64,000 bases of DNA, taken from Mycolicibacterium peregrinum. GTDB taxonomy: Bacteria > Actinomycetota > Actinomycetes > Mycobacteriales > Mycobacteriaceae. The notes below the pieces were generated by a model. That model was given only the letters and a program-made list of their open reading frames with translations, ran no database searches and was not told the origin of the DNA. Shown piece after piece: positions 27,120-37,792 of the stretch. Both the position numbers and the translations under genes were made by a program. The stretch is taken from assembly GCF_001665625.1 (NCBI RefSeq), contig NZ_LZSY01000104.1:1-64000 (forward strand), in the 5' to 3' direction. How positions within the stretch are numbered: the stretch's first letter is position 1; every line of letters begins with the position of its first letter.

Positions 27120-28607
27120 ATGGGCGAGACCTGCGTGCGGGACGAACTGAGAACACTGTTCCTGTTCGAGCATTTGTCCGACGGGCAGCTCGACACGTTG
27201 TGCCAGGCCGGCAGCATCGAGACGTTCCCGGCAGGCCCGATCGTCACCGAGGGTGATCCGGCGACGTGCTTCTACGTGATGCTCGACGGTGAGTTGGTGA
27301 TGTCGAAGCGCTCCGGCGGCGTCGACATCCAGACCAACCGCACCTCGATGCGCGGCGTGTACTTCGGCGCCTGGTCGGCCTACATCCCCGGCGAGGAACA
27401 CGTCTATGAGGCGTCGGTACGCCTGACGAAGCCGTCGCGGGTGTTCGTGCTGGATGCCAATGCCTTCGCGGGGTTCATGCAGTCCCAGTTCCCGATGGCG
27501 GTGCACCTGCTGGAGGGACACAAGGTCGGTGGCCGACGGCAGAGCCAGATCATCGGTCAGCGCGAGAAGCTGCTGGCGCTCGGCAACATCACCGCGGGCC
27601 TGACTCATCAGCTGAACAACCCGGCGGCGGCCACCGCCCGTGCCGTGGCCGACCTGCGCGAGGGCGTCGGCAAGATGCGGCACAAGCTGGCGATGCTGGC
27701 CGACGGCAAGTTCACCCCGCAGGCGCTGCGGATGCTGGTGACCATCCAGGACGAGGTCGCCGAGCAGGTCGCCAAGCACAAGGGGCTGGAGCTCACGGCG
27801 CTGGAGACCTCCGATCGCGAGGACGAGATGGGCGACTGGCTCGAGGACCACGACATCGTGGGCGCCTGGGACTATGCCCCGACCTTCGTCGAAGCCGGTC
27901 TCGACATCGACTGGCTGGAACGCATCTCGGCGTCCGTCGACGATGCGCTCAAGGACGGGGAGGCGTCGGCGACGCTGCAGGCGGCCCTGGGTTGGCTGAA
28001 GTACACCATCGACACCGAACTGCGGATGAACGAGATCGCCGAGGCGAGCAAGCGGATCTCGGCGCTGTTGGCCGGCGCCAAGCAGTATTCGCAGATGGAC
28101 CGCGGCGACTATCAGAGCGCCGACGTCCACGAACTGCTGCGCAGCACGCTGATGATGTTCGGCGACAAGATCGGCAAGGACAAGCCCGTCAGCCTGTGCA
28201 AGGACCTTGACAAGTCGCTGCCCGAATTGCATTGCTACCCAGGCGATCTCAATCAGGTGTGGACAAACATCATCGACAACGCCATCCAGGCGATGGACGG
28301 TCACGGAACGCTGACGCTGCGCACGAGCCGGGAGACCGACGAGATGATCCGGGTGGAGATCTGCGACGACGGGCCGGGCATTCCGGCCGAGGACATCAAC
28401 CGGATCTTCACGCCGTTCTTCACCACCAAGCCGTTCGGCGAGGGCACCGGCCTGGGCTTGGACCTGGCCTGGCGCATCGTGGTGGAAAAGCACCACGGGG
28501 ATCTGCGGGTGCAGTCCGAGCCGGGTGACACCCGGTTCATCGTGCTGTTGCCGCTGCAGGCGCCGGCGCCCGAGGGCCAGGCCGCGGAGACGCCGGCGTC
28601 GGAGTGA
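27120..28607 (+). CDS. Cyclic-nucleotide-binding-domain sensor histidine kinase
   Basis: 495 residues. N-terminal cNMP-binding fold (~10-135: LFLFEHLSDGQLDTLCQAG... VTEGDPATCFYVMLDGELVM). Next comes a dimerisation region with the phospho-acceptor His in ITAGLTHQLNNP. The HATPase at the C-terminus has QVWTNIIDNAIQAMDG (N box), CDDGPGIP (G1) and GEGTGLGLDLAW (G2). No membrane segment, so it is a cytosolic sensor. ATG 27120 has GAGGAC 6 nt upstream; TTG 27108 is an alternative. Pairs with the preceding receiver-flavoprotein. Confidence 0.92.
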   Translation: MGETCVRDELRTLFLFEHLSDGQLDTLCQAGSIETFPAGPIVTEGDPATCFYVMLDGELVMSKRSGGVDIQTNRTSMRGVYFGAWSAYIPGEEHVYEASVRLTKPSRVFVLDANAFAGFMQSQFPMAVHLLEGHKVGGRRQSQIIGQREKLLALGNITAGLTHQLNNPAAATARAVADLREGVGKMRHKLAMLADGKFTPQALRMLVTIQDEVAEQVAKHKGLELTALETSDREDEMGDWLEDHDIVGAWDYAPTFVEAGLDIDWLERISASVDDALKDGEASATLQAALGWLKYTIDTELRMNEIAEASKRISALLAGAKQYSQMDRGDYQSADVHELLRSTLMMFGDKIGKDKPVSLCKDLDKSLPELHCYPGDLNQVWTNIIDNAIQAMDGHGTLTLRTSRETDEMIRVEICDDGPGIPAEDINRIFTPFFTTKPFGEGTGLGLDLAWRIVVEKHHGDLRVQSEPGDTRFIVLLPLQAPAPEGQAAETPASE

Positions 28608-28644
28608 TGCCGGGCAGATCTGCCGTGCCGGTTCGCCTGTGATT

Positions 28645-28737
28645 GTCACGCTGGAGTGGCGCTCGCCGTCGAGCGTCACGCTGGTGTGACCAAGGCGGGC
28701 GGCGCCGGCCCGGCCAGATCCAGAATCAGCGTGATTC
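28645..28737. promoter_or_regulatory. Three TCACGCTG boxes upstream of the oxidoreductase pair
   Basis: GTCACgctggaGTGGC (28645-28660) and GTCACgctggtGTGAC (28675-28690) are the same 16-bp dyad 30 bp apart, about three helical turns. A third site in reverse orientation, GAATCAGCGTGATTC (28723-28737), shares the core and is itself a dyad. They sit in the 170-bp gap before the first F420-type oxidoreductase. The regulator is unknown. Confidence 0.55.
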
Positions 28738-28777
28738 GCCCGGAATAGCCCCCACCCACACACCGGTTGAGACGTTC

Positions 28778-29641
28778 ATGACCCAGACCACGGTGGGCGC
28801 CAAGCCCGATCTCGGCACGTTCGGCGCGTTCGGCCACTACCTGCAGTTCCAACAACTGTCGCCCGAGCAGTTACGCGACATCGAGGCCCTGGGTTACGGC
28901 GCGATCTGGGCCGGCGGATCACCGCCTGCCGAGCTGGAGTGGATCGACCCGATCCTGGCCGCCACCGACACTTTGCAGCTGGCCACCGGCATCGTGAACA
29001 TCTGGTCAGCCGACGCCGAGGCAGTGGCAGGATCGTTCCACCGCATCGAGGCGGCCTATCCGGGCCGGTTCCTGCTCGGCATCGGCGTCGGGCACCGTGA
29101 GGCGATCGGCGAATACCGCAAACCGCTCGATGCGCTCACCGATTATCTGGACAGGCTCGATGAGTACGGCGTGCCGCGGCACCGCCGCGTGGTGGCCGCG
29201 CTCGGACCCAAGGTGCTGCAACTGTCGGCGGCCCGCTCCGCCGGCGCGCACCCGTACCTGACCACCCCGGAACACACCGCGACGGCCCGCGAGTTGATCG
29301 GGCCCGCAGCGTTTCTGGCCCCCGAGCACAAGGTGGTGCTGACCACCGATCAGGACAAGGCACGCGCCGTCGGCCGCAAGGCGCTCGACATCTATCTCGG
29401 TCTGTCCAACTACCTCAACAACTTCAAACGGCTCGGGTTCACCGACGAGGACCTGGCCAAGCCGGGCAGCGACCGGTTCATCGACGCGGTCGTCGCGCAT
29501 GGCACGGTGGAGGACGTGGCGGCCCGGCTGCGGCAGCACCGTGATGCGGGCGCCGACCACGTACCTGTGCAAGTGTTGACGTCACCGGACAAACTGGTAC
29601 CGGCACTGGCCGAACTCGCCGGGCCGCTCGGCCTGGCCTAG
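28778..29641 (+). CDS. LLM-class F420-dependent oxidoreductase, copy 1 (Rv3463-like)
   Basis: 287 residues, a luciferase-like TIM barrel: GYGAIWAGGSPPAELEWIDPILAATDTLQLATGIVNIW and FHRIEAAYPGRFLLGIGVGHRE. The class typically uses coenzyme F420 for hydride transfer; the substrate is unknown. ATG 28778 fits the family start (an upstream extension to 28643 runs through the box cluster). Position matches Rv3463 between infA and rmlB. Confidence 0.85.
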   Translation: MTQTTVGAKPDLGTFGAFGHYLQFQQLSPEQLRDIEALGYGAIWAGGSPPAELEWIDPILAATDTLQLATGIVNIWSADAEAVAGSFHRIEAAYPGRFLLGIGVGHREAIGEYRKPLDALTDYLDRLDEYGVPRHRRVVAALGPKVLQLSAARSAGAHPYLTTPEHTATARELIGPAAFLAPEHKVVLTTDQDKARAVGRKALDIYLGLSNYLNNFKRLGFTDEDLAKPGSDRFIDAVVAHGTVEDVAARLRQHRDAGADHVPVQVLTSPDKLVPALAELAGPLGLA

Positions 29642-29665
29642 AGGACCAGAGAAAAGGACGCTCAG

Positions 29666-30517
29666 ATGACCGAATCGCTCTCACTCAAGCCGGATCTGGG
29701 CCGCTACGGCGTGTGGACGTTCGGGGCGGTGCAGCCCGAGCAGGCCGCCGAGGTCGAGAAGCTCGGGTACGGCGCGCTGTGGGTCGGCGGTTCGCCGGCC
29801 GCCGATCTGTCTTTCGCCGAACCCATCCTGGAACGCACGCAGACGCTGCAGTTGGCCACCGGCATCGTCAACATCTGGACGGCCGACGCCGCAGCGGTCG
29901 CCGAATCGTTCCACCGCATCGAGGCCGCGTATCCGGGCCGGTTCCTGCTCGGGGTCGGGGTCGGGCATCCCGAGCACACCGACGAATACCGCAAGCCCTA
30001 CGACGCGTTGGTGGAGTACCTCGACGCACTGGACGCGGCCAAGGTGCCGACCAGTCGGCTGGTGATCGCCGCGCTGGGTGACAAAGTGCTGAAGCTGTCG
30101 GCACGGCGCAGCGCGGGCGCCCACCCGTACCTCACGACGCCCGAGCACACCGCGCACGCCCGCGACGTGCTGGGCGAGTCGGTGTTCCTGGCGCCTGAGC
30201 ACAAGGTGGTGCTGAGCACCGACAGCGCGGCAGCCCGTGCGATCGGACGCAAGACCGTCGACTTCTATCTGAACCTGAGCAATTACCTCAACAACTGGCG
30301 CCGGTTGGGTTTCACCGAGGACGACATCGCCAAGCCGGGTAGCGACAAGCTGATCGACGCGGTCGTCGCGCACGGAACCGCCGGTGACATTGCCGCGCGC
30401 CTGCAGCAACACGTCGCCAACGGTGCCGATCATGTCGCGATCCAGGTTCTCGGCGGTCCGGACAAGCTGATCCCGACGTTGACCGAATTGGCCGGGCCGC
30501 TCGGCCTGAAGGGGTAG
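29666..30517 (+). CDS. LLM-class F420-dependent oxidoreductase, copy 2
   Basis: 283 residues, a tandem paralogue of copy 1: GYGALWVGGSPAADLSFAEPILERTQTLQLATGIVNIW, FHRIEAAYPGRFLLGVGVGHPE, AGAHPYLTTPEHTA. The two copies match over their whole length. GAGAAAAGGA lies ahead of ATG 29666; the gap to copy 1 is 24 bp. Either a recent duplication or a two-substrate pair. Confidence 0.87.
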   Translation: MTESLSLKPDLGRYGVWTFGAVQPEQAAEVEKLGYGALWVGGSPAADLSFAEPILERTQTLQLATGIVNIWTADAAAVAESFHRIEAAYPGRFLLGVGVGHPEHTDEYRKPYDALVEYLDALDAAKVPTSRLVIAALGDKVLKLSARRSAGAHPYLTTPEHTAHARDVLGESVFLAPEHKVVLSTDSAAARAIGRKTVDFYLNLSNYLNNWRRLGFTEDDIAKPGSDKLIDAVVAHGTAGDIAARLQQHVANGADHVAIQVLGGPDKLIPTLTELAGPLGLKG

Positions 30518-30568
30518 CCGCACAGTCAGGGCCGACGATCGTGCGGATATGACGACACCGCCCGATAG

Positions 30569-32172
<1,604 letters not shown>

Positions 32173-32262
32173 ATTGAGGTAGTCCGCTACTGCATACGGG
32201 ACAGCCCGGTGGGGCGACGATGGGCGCATCAGCGCAGGCGTGCCCGACGAAACGAGACCACC

Positions 32263-32610
32263 ATGAACCGAGCTTCCCAGTTGACGGCGACTTTGCTGGT
32301 GTCCGGTGGCCTGGCCCTGACCAGCTTGGTGTGCGCGGCGACCGCCCTGGCCGGCGGCCCGTACCAGTGGTGCCCCGGCGATGAGCCGGGCGGTTACGGC
32401 GGTGGGTTCAACACGCCTGCGGATGCGAGGCCGAGCTGGGACTGGAACGTCTGCCACAGCTACCACTACGTCAACCAAGGTCAGGGCAACGTCTCGTCCA
32501 CTGTGTGGGAAGGCGACAACCCGCCGCCTCCGTATCCGTGGCAGCCGCCGAACATGTGCTGGTCGCTGTTCCTCCCCCGGCCGTGCGGCCCCGCCGACCT
32601 AGGTCAATGA
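32263..32610 (+). CDS. Small secreted protein of unknown function
   Basis: 115 residues. Signal peptide (MNRASQLTATLLVSGGLALTSLVCAATALA), then a mature part rich in Trp, Pro, Gly and Tyr (GGPYQWCPGDEPGGYGGGFN... WEGDNPPPPYPW). Four cysteines in the mature part suggest disulfides. Not recognised; similar Trp/Pro-rich secreted proteins are common in mycobacteria. It overlaps the converging peptidase gene by 7 bp. Confidence 0.8.
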   Translation: MNRASQLTATLLVSGGLALTSLVCAATALAGGPYQWCPGDEPGGYGGGFNTPADARPSWDWNVCHSYHYVNQGQGNVSSTVWEGDNPPPPYPWQPPNMCWSLFLPRPCGPADLGQ

Positions 32611-33722
32611 CCTTCCAGCACCAGTGCGGAGTGCAGCAGCTTGTGGTCGAGTGCGTGCGCGGTCAACCCACCCCGGCCCGTCATGGTCTCGGCCGCCACC
32701 AACGCGTTGACGATGGCCTCCTCCGTGGCTTCGATGGCCAGGTCGAACAACCGGGTCATCAGCTGCGGTGCCACCATGCGCACCCCGATTTCGGGCCGGT
32801 TGGCGTCGGGGTTCTCGTCCCATCCGTAGGGCGGGATTCCCCGGTTGCCGGTCGAGAACGCCAGCATCATGTCGCCGCTGTACTGCTCACCTGTTCCGCC
32901 CACCCGGCCGATCGCCAAGGCGGAGCGTTGGGCAAGTCGGGTGCATTGATGCGGCAGCATCGGCGCATCAGTGGCGACGACGACGATGATCGAGCCGGAT
33001 CCGGCCGGGTAAGGGATCGGCAGATCCGGTGTCGGCACCAGTTCGGGCCCCACCATCTCCCCGACCGGCACACCGTTGACCCGAAGCCGTTCCCGCCGAC
33101 CATGATTCGCCTGCACCAGTACGCCGACGGTGTACTGGCCACCCACGGTGTCGGTGACCCGCGATGCGGTGCCGATACCACCTTTGAAGCCGTGGCAGAT
33201 CATCCCGGTGCCGCCACCGACATTGCCTTCACCGACCGGCCCGTCCGAGGCATCGGCGAGTGCGGCGAACACGTGCTCGGCCTGGACGTGGTGGCCGTTG
33301 CAGTCGTTCAGCAGCCCGTCGTAGGTCTCGCCGACCACCGGCAGAGACCAGTACAACCCGTCGCCGCGGGCCTGCACCTGTGCCGTGACCAGCGCATCGC
33401 GGACGACACCGACGCTGTGGGTGTTGGTCAGCGCGATGGGCGTGGTGAGCTCGCCGGATTCGCGGATCCATTCCAGACCGGTGAGCTCGCCGTTGCCGTT
33501 GAGCCGGTGGGCCCCGGCGAACACCGGCTCGGTGAAGATCCCCGGGTGCGGCACCACGACGGTGACGCCGGTGTTCACCGGGTTGGGGCCGGAGCGCTGG
33601 ACCGTGTGATGCCCGACGGACACTCCCGCCACATCGGTGATGGCGTTGTTCGGACCGGTCGGGTGTTCGCCGATGACGACGCCGATGTCGCGGGCGCGTG
33701 GACGTGAGGAGCATTCAGACAT
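32604..33722 (-). CDS. P1-family peptidase (DmpA-type aminopeptidase)
   Basis: 372 residues, the usual length for the self-cleaving DmpA/NylC-like Ntn hydrolases. GSGSIIVVVATDAPM holds the candidate Gly-Ser cleavage site and nucleophile; NAITDVAGVSVGHHTV and GEGNVGGGTGMICHGFKGGIG are other conserved blocks. Processes N-terminal amino acids or amides in the cytosol. ATG 33722 has GGGGGA upstream. It is divergent from a TetR regulator. Confidence 0.88.
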   Translation of the reverse strand: MSECSSRPRARDIGVVIGEHPTGPNNAITDVAGVSVGHHTVQRSGPNPVNTGVTVVVPHPGIFTEPVFAGAHRLNGNGELTGLEWIRESGELTTPIALTNTHSVGVVRDALVTAQVQARGDGLYWSLPVVGETYDGLLNDCNGHHVQAEHVFAALADASDGPVGEGNVGGGTGMICHGFKGGIGTASRVTDTVGGQYTVGVLVQANHGRRERLRVNGVPVGEMVGPELVPTPDLPIPYPAGSGSIIVVVATDAPMLPHQCTRLAQRSALAIGRVGGTGEQYSGDMMLAFSTGNRGIPPYGWDENPDANRPEIGVRMVAPQLMTRLFDLAIEATEEAIVNALVAAETMTGRGGLTAHALDHKLLHSALVLEGH

Positions 33723-33829
33723 GCATCCCCCGGAAGGTAGTGGCGAAATTTTTTTCAAGATTGGCAAATAATGGCTGTGGACACCGCTCGATGCAACCTG
33801 ATCGGCGAAAACCGGTAAGGATGTGACCT

Positions 33830-34441
33830 GTGGGACGGCCGAATCGACAAGCGCAACGGCGCGAGGAGATCCTCGACGCAACGATCGCACTGATCGAGCG
33901 CAACGATTTGAACACCGTGCGGATCGCCGACGTGGCAGCTGAGCTCAACCTGACCCCCAATGCCGTGCGCTACTACTTCCGCGAGATGGACCAGCTGTTG
34001 TCGGCGCTCGCGCAGCGCTCGGACCGCAAGTTCTACGACGACCGCCTCGCGGTGGTGGAACGCACCGAGGATGTGCGAGATCAGATCGCGTTCATGATCG
34101 CCGCCGGTCTGCCATCGGGACCGGAGGACGCCGAGTGGCGGGCAATCTGGCGGGCGGTGTTGGCCGCCGGGTTCGTGCTCGACCAACGGCGCGACATCCA
34201 GCACATCTATCACCGACAGGTCGACCTCTACGCCCAGATACTCGAAACAGGCTCCACCGCAGGCATCTTCACACTCGCCTCGGCCACCCGTGACATCGCG
34301 ATGACCCTCATGTCGATGGAGGACTATCTCGGGTACCGGATCGTGGCACGAGATCCCGACCTCGACCGCGCGACCGCGCTGCGGCTGATGCGCGGCTATG
34401 CCGAACTGGCGACGGGGGCTCGGCTTCCGGTGACGGCGTGA
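33830..34441 (+). CDS. TetR-family regulator
   Basis: 203 residues, GTG start with AAGGA upstream. HTH in the N-terminus (EILDATIALIERNDLNTVRIADVAAELNLTPNAVRYYF). C-terminal ligand domain of the usual size. It overlaps the following EamA gene (GTGA) and is divergent from the P1 peptidase, so it may control both. Confidence 0.88.
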   Translation: MGRPNRQAQRREEILDATIALIERNDLNTVRIADVAAELNLTPNAVRYYFREMDQLLSALAQRSDRKFYDDRLAVVERTEDVRDQIAFMIAAGLPSGPEDAEWRAIWRAVLAAGFVLDQRRDIQHIYHRQVDLYAQILETGSTAGIFTLASATRDIAMTLMSMEDYLGYRIVARDPDLDRATALRLMRGYAELATGARLPVTA

Positions 34442-35307
34442 CCGCACGCGCCCCGCTCGGGGCTGCGCTGCTGGTGGTGATCGCCGCGGTCAGCCAGGAG
34501 GTGGGGGCGGCGTTCGCGGTCGGACTCTTCGCTGCGGTCGGCACCGTAGGAGCGTTGTTCGCCCGCTTTGCGGTGGCCGGCGTGATCCTGTGCGCGGCCG
34601 TACGCCCGACCGTGCGGGGCCTGACGCGTCAGGCCTGGGGTGCGGCGCTCGCGCTGGCCGCGACGCTCGGCGCGATGAATTTCTGCTTCTATCTGGCCAT
34701 CGCGCGGATCCCACTGGGCGTCGCGGTGACCATCGAAGCCCTTGGTCCGCTGATCCTTTCGGTGGTGACCGGCAAGAGCCGGGCCGCTTGGCTGTGGGCG
34801 TTGCTGGCCTTCGCCGGCGTCGCAGCACTGGGTCTGCCGCACGGGGGCGGCGGGCATTTCGAGGCGACCGGATTCGGGTTCGCGGCCGCCGCGGGGGTGG
34901 CCTGGGCCGGCTACATCCTGGTGTCTGCTCGTACCGCCGTGGAGTTCCGTCGCGTCGACGGCCTGGCTCTTGCCACCGCCATGGGCGCACTCGGCGTCGC
35001 CCCGTTCGCAGTCGCCTCGGTCCACCTGAACGCACTGGACTGGCGCGTACTCGGGGTGGGCGCCGCAGTCGGCGTGCTGTCGTCGGTCATCCCGTACTCG
35101 CTCGAGTTGATCTCTCTGCGCCGTCTTCCACCTGCCACGTTCGCGGTGCTGACGTGCCTGTCACCGGTCACCGCGGCGCTCGCCGGCCTGGTGGTGCTCG
35201 GTCAGCAGATCGGGGTGCTCGGCTACCTGGGCGTAGCCCTGGTGACGGTCGCCAGTATCGGCGCGGTGCGGTCGGCACACGCACGCCCCGCCGAACCGCT
35301 CGGCTAG
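34438..35307 (+). CDS. EamA-family transporter (RhtA-like)
   Basis: 289 residues, GTG start overlapping the TetR gene. Ten hydrophobic segments; FCFYLAIARIPLGVAVTIEALGPLILS is typical of RhtA-like exporters of threonine/homoserine. Cotranscribed with the TetR regulator, so inducible export is likely; the substrate is unknown. Confidence 0.87.
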   Translation: MTARAPLGAALLVVIAAVSQEVGAAFAVGLFAAVGTVGALFARFAVAGVILCAAVRPTVRGLTRQAWGAALALAATLGAMNFCFYLAIARIPLGVAVTIEALGPLILSVVTGKSRAAWLWALLAFAGVAALGLPHGGGGHFEATGFGFAAAAGVAWAGYILVSARTAVEFRRVDGLALATAMGALGVAPFAVASVHLNALDWRVLGVGAAVGVLSSVIPYSLELISLRRLPPATFAVLTCLSPVTAALAGLVVLGQQIGVLGYLGVALVTVASIGAVRSAHARPAEPLG

Positions 35308-35334
35308 CGGCGAGCTTTTCAGTGCGGGAAAGTG

Positions 35335-36093
35335 TCAGCGGTTCTTCGCGAGGAAGCGACGGAACAGCGGCCAGGCAATCGCGAGGTTGTATGCCACGCC
35401 GCCCAGCAGATACGGCCACCACGTGCCGTGCGCACTGGCGACCCAGAACGCCTTGGCCGCCCAGTACGGCGGCAGCACACCGAAGGCCAGGTTCCACGAT
35501 GAGTCGATGAACCAGGGCAGGCACGGCAGCCCCGCGATCAGCATGCCCAGTGCACGCAGCATCGCAATGCCCTGAATCTTGTTGCCGGCCATGGTGACAA
35601 TGAGAAGTAGCGTCACCACCGCCGACAAGCCAGCGACCAACCCGATCGGAACGAGCGCTCCGGTCAGCCCCGGCTCCAGGAGACCGCTGAACGACAGCGT
35701 CGCGATCACGTAGACGGTGGTGACCACCATGACGGTTCCCGCGCGATACCCGAAGAACGTCGTCATCGGGACCGGCGTCACCCGCAGTGCGGTCATCGTG
35801 CCGGCATCGACCTCGTCGAGCATCAGGAACGCGCCCAGACCCCCGGCGATGATGATGCTGGTCAACAGCAGAAACGCGGTCAGCACCAACGGGTAGTACG
35901 GCACGAGGTCGAAGCCGTAACGCTGCGCCAGCATCTCAGTGACCTCGGGCGTCAGGACCGCCACCAGCGAAGTCCAGATCACCGGCGCAAACACCACCAT
36001 GACCAGCAGCGGATCTCGGTAGGTGCCCCGGATATCGTTGCGGCCGAATGCGGCCACGGCCCGGCCCGTCGCGGAACTCGATATCGCGGTCAC
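35335..36093 (-). CDS. ABC-2 type exporter permease (second)
   Basis: 252 residues, GTG start overlapping the upstream permease stop (GTGA). About six membrane segments (LVMVVFAPVIWTSLVAVL; VLTAFLLLTSIIIAGGLGAFLML; TVMVVTTVYVIATLSFSGLL). LDEVDAGTMTALRVTPVP is the motif of ABC-2 permeases. Last gene of the exporter operon. Confidence 0.87.
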   Translation of the reverse strand: MTAISSSATGRAVAAFGRNDIRGTYRDPLLVMVVFAPVIWTSLVAVLTPEVTEMLAQRYGFDLVPYYPLVLTAFLLLTSIIIAGGLGAFLMLDEVDAGTMTALRVTPVPMTTFFGYRAGTVMVVTTVYVIATLSFSGLLEPGLTGALVPIGLVAGLSAVVTLLLIVTMAGNKIQGIAMLRALGMLIAGLPCLPWFIDSSWNLAFGVLPPYWAAKAFWVASAHGTWWPYLLGGVAYNLAIAWPLFRRFLAKNR

Positions 36094-36803
36094 AGCACAC
36101 CCGACCTTTCGACGACGTAGCGGCCGAACAGCACGTGAGCGGTCCGCCACAGGACCACGAGCGACAGCACGGGATACAGCACCGAATAGAGCATCTGCCA
36201 GCTCGTCAACGCCACCTGGTCGAACGCCGCGCCCAGGAGCAACACCGGCCCCTGGGTGGGCACGAGGTACAGCACCGGGTTGGGCCAGAGCCCCGAGTAG
36301 TAGATCAGCGGGGGTACCAGCATGACCGCCAGCGGGATGGTGGCCGCCAGGAACCAGTCGGTGACCGAGGCGAACGGTAGCGACGTGATGAACCCGACCA
36401 GCAGCATCAGCAGGGTGCCGAGGACAACCCCGAGGACCAGCAGCACCGGATGGTAGGTGAAGCCGTCGGCGATGGTTGACACCACGATCGCCACGAACAA
36501 CGAGATAGCCAGCAGCACAGATAGTTTGGCTGTCAGATACTCCCAGAAGCGCAACGGGGTGGAGATGATCGCGCCGAGCGTGCGTTCCTGCTTCTCGAAG
36601 AACACCGAGCCGCCGATGAAGAAGAAGCCGATGATCGCGGTGTCGCCGGCGAGCACGTAGGGCTCCATGACCGGGCGCAGGTCGCGCGGCATCGGCAACA
36701 GCACCGCCAACCAGATGAGGCCCGAGAACACACCCGCGTGCAGGAACCTCTGCCGGTTGGCCACCGTCAGTTCCAGCCGGATCGCGCTGAGCAACCGGGT
36801 CAT
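36090..36803 (-). CDS. ABC-2 type exporter permease (first)
   Basis: 237 residues. Six membrane segments; FFEKQERTLGAIISTPLRFWEYL corresponds to the ABC-2 coupling region. Overlaps the ATPase (ATGA) and the second permease (GTGA), so the three proteins are made together and should form one exporter. Confidence 0.88.
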   Translation of the reverse strand: MTRLLSAIRLELTVANRQRFLHAGVFSGLIWLAVLLPMPRDLRPVMEPYVLAGDTAIIGFFFIGGSVFFEKQERTLGAIISTPLRFWEYLTAKLSVLLAISLFVAIVVSTIADGFTYHPVLLVLGVVLGTLLMLLVGFITSLPFASVTDWFLAATIPLAVMLVPPLIYYSGLWPNPVLYLVPTQGPVLLLGAAFDQVALTSWQMLYSVLYPVLSLVVLWRTAHVLFGRYVVERSGVL

Positions 36804-37672
36804 GACAACCGCCGCCCGGTGACCTCGACGAAGACGTCGTTGAGACTGCCTTCGCGACTGTGGATCGTCTCGACGTGATGCTCGCGCAGAATCGTATGGA
36901 ATGCCGGATCGTCGGCCAGACCGTCCATCCCGTACTCGGCGGTGGCCAGTCCGCCGGGAGTGCGGTACTGCACCCGGACGCGCCGTTGACTGCGGGCGAT
37001 CTTCAGTTCGGCGGGGGTGTCGAGCGCGACGATGGCGCCGTCGACGACGAAGGCCACCCGGTCACACAGTTCATCGGCCGTGGACATGTCGTGGGTCGTG
37101 AGGAAGATCGTGCGGCCGCGCGCTTTGAGGTCCAAGATGATGTCCTTGACCTTGCGGGCGGTGACCGGGTCGAGCCCCGAGGTGGGCTCGTCGAGGAACA
37201 GCAGCTCGGGGTTGTTGATCAGGGAACGTGCGAACGTCAGCCGCATCTGCATCCCCTTGGAGTACTTGGCAACCCGGGTGTTGGCGGCATCACCGAGACC
37301 GACCGCGTCCAGTAATTCCATCGGATCCGCCGTCGGCCCGTCATAGAGGGAGCCGAAGAACCTGAGGTTCTCCAGCCCGGTGAGCTTGTGATAGTGGTTG
37401 GGCAGTTCGAAGGACACACCCACGCGCTGGTAGTAGTTCGGCCCCCAGTCCAGCGGGTCCCGGCCCCACACCGTGGCCTGGCCGCCATGCCCGCGCAGCA
37501 GCCCGATGAGCAGCTTCTGGGTGGTGGATTTTCCGGCGCCGCTGGGCCCCAGAAACCCGAAGATCTCCCCCGGCGCGACGCTGAAGTCCATGCCGCGTAC
37601 GGCCGGCTCGGTTGCTTTGGGATAAGTGAAAGTCAAGCCCCGAACGTCGATGACATCGGTCGCTGTGTGCAT
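36800..37672 (-). CDS. ABC exporter ATPase
   Basis: 290 residues. Walker A GPSGAGKST, signature YSKGMQMRL, Walker B LLFLDEPTSGLD, H-loop TTHDMS. DrrA-like plan with a C-terminal regulatory part. Drives the two ABC-2 permeases; a drug or lipid exporter is likely. Transcribed away from a MarR gene over a shared operator region. Confidence 0.92.
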   Translation of the reverse strand: MHTATDVIDVRGLTFTYPKATEPAVRGMDFSVAPGEIFGFLGPSGAGKSTTQKLLIGLLRGHGGQATVWGRDPLDWGPNYYQRVGVSFELPNHYHKLTGLENLRFFGSLYDGPTADPMELLDAVGLGDAANTRVAKYSKGMQMRLTFARSLINNPELLFLDEPTSGLDPVTARKVKDIILDLKARGRTIFLTTHDMSTADELCDRVAFVVDGAIVALDTPAELKIARSQRRVRVQYRTPGGLATAEYGMDGLADDPAFHTILREHHVETIHSREGSLNDVFVEVTGRRLS

Positions 37673-37740
37673 CAGTGCCCTTCCGCGCAGACGAAAATCA
37701 CATCTCCGACCAGACTTCCCGGAACACCGGACATGACTGT

Positions 37741-37754
37741 ACTAAACTTTCAGT
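37741..37754. promoter_or_regulatory. Candidate MarR operator between exporter and marR
   Basis: ACTAAACTTTCAGT is a dyad matching its complement at 10 of 14 positions (ACT-N-AA-NN-TT-N-AGT), in an A/T-rich stretch of the 120-bp divergent gap. It lies ~40 bp before the marR start. Confidence 0.5.
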
Positions 37755-37792
37755 AATTATTGAAGCCTTTTCTTGGCGAGGAGGATTCGGCG

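Noticed and set aside
26082-28763. 893-codon open frame antisense to the flavoprotein and kinase genes
   Set aside because: Low-complexity Arg/His/Gly-rich product with no family motif; the opposite strand carries two well-formed genes. Typical GC-rich shadow frame.
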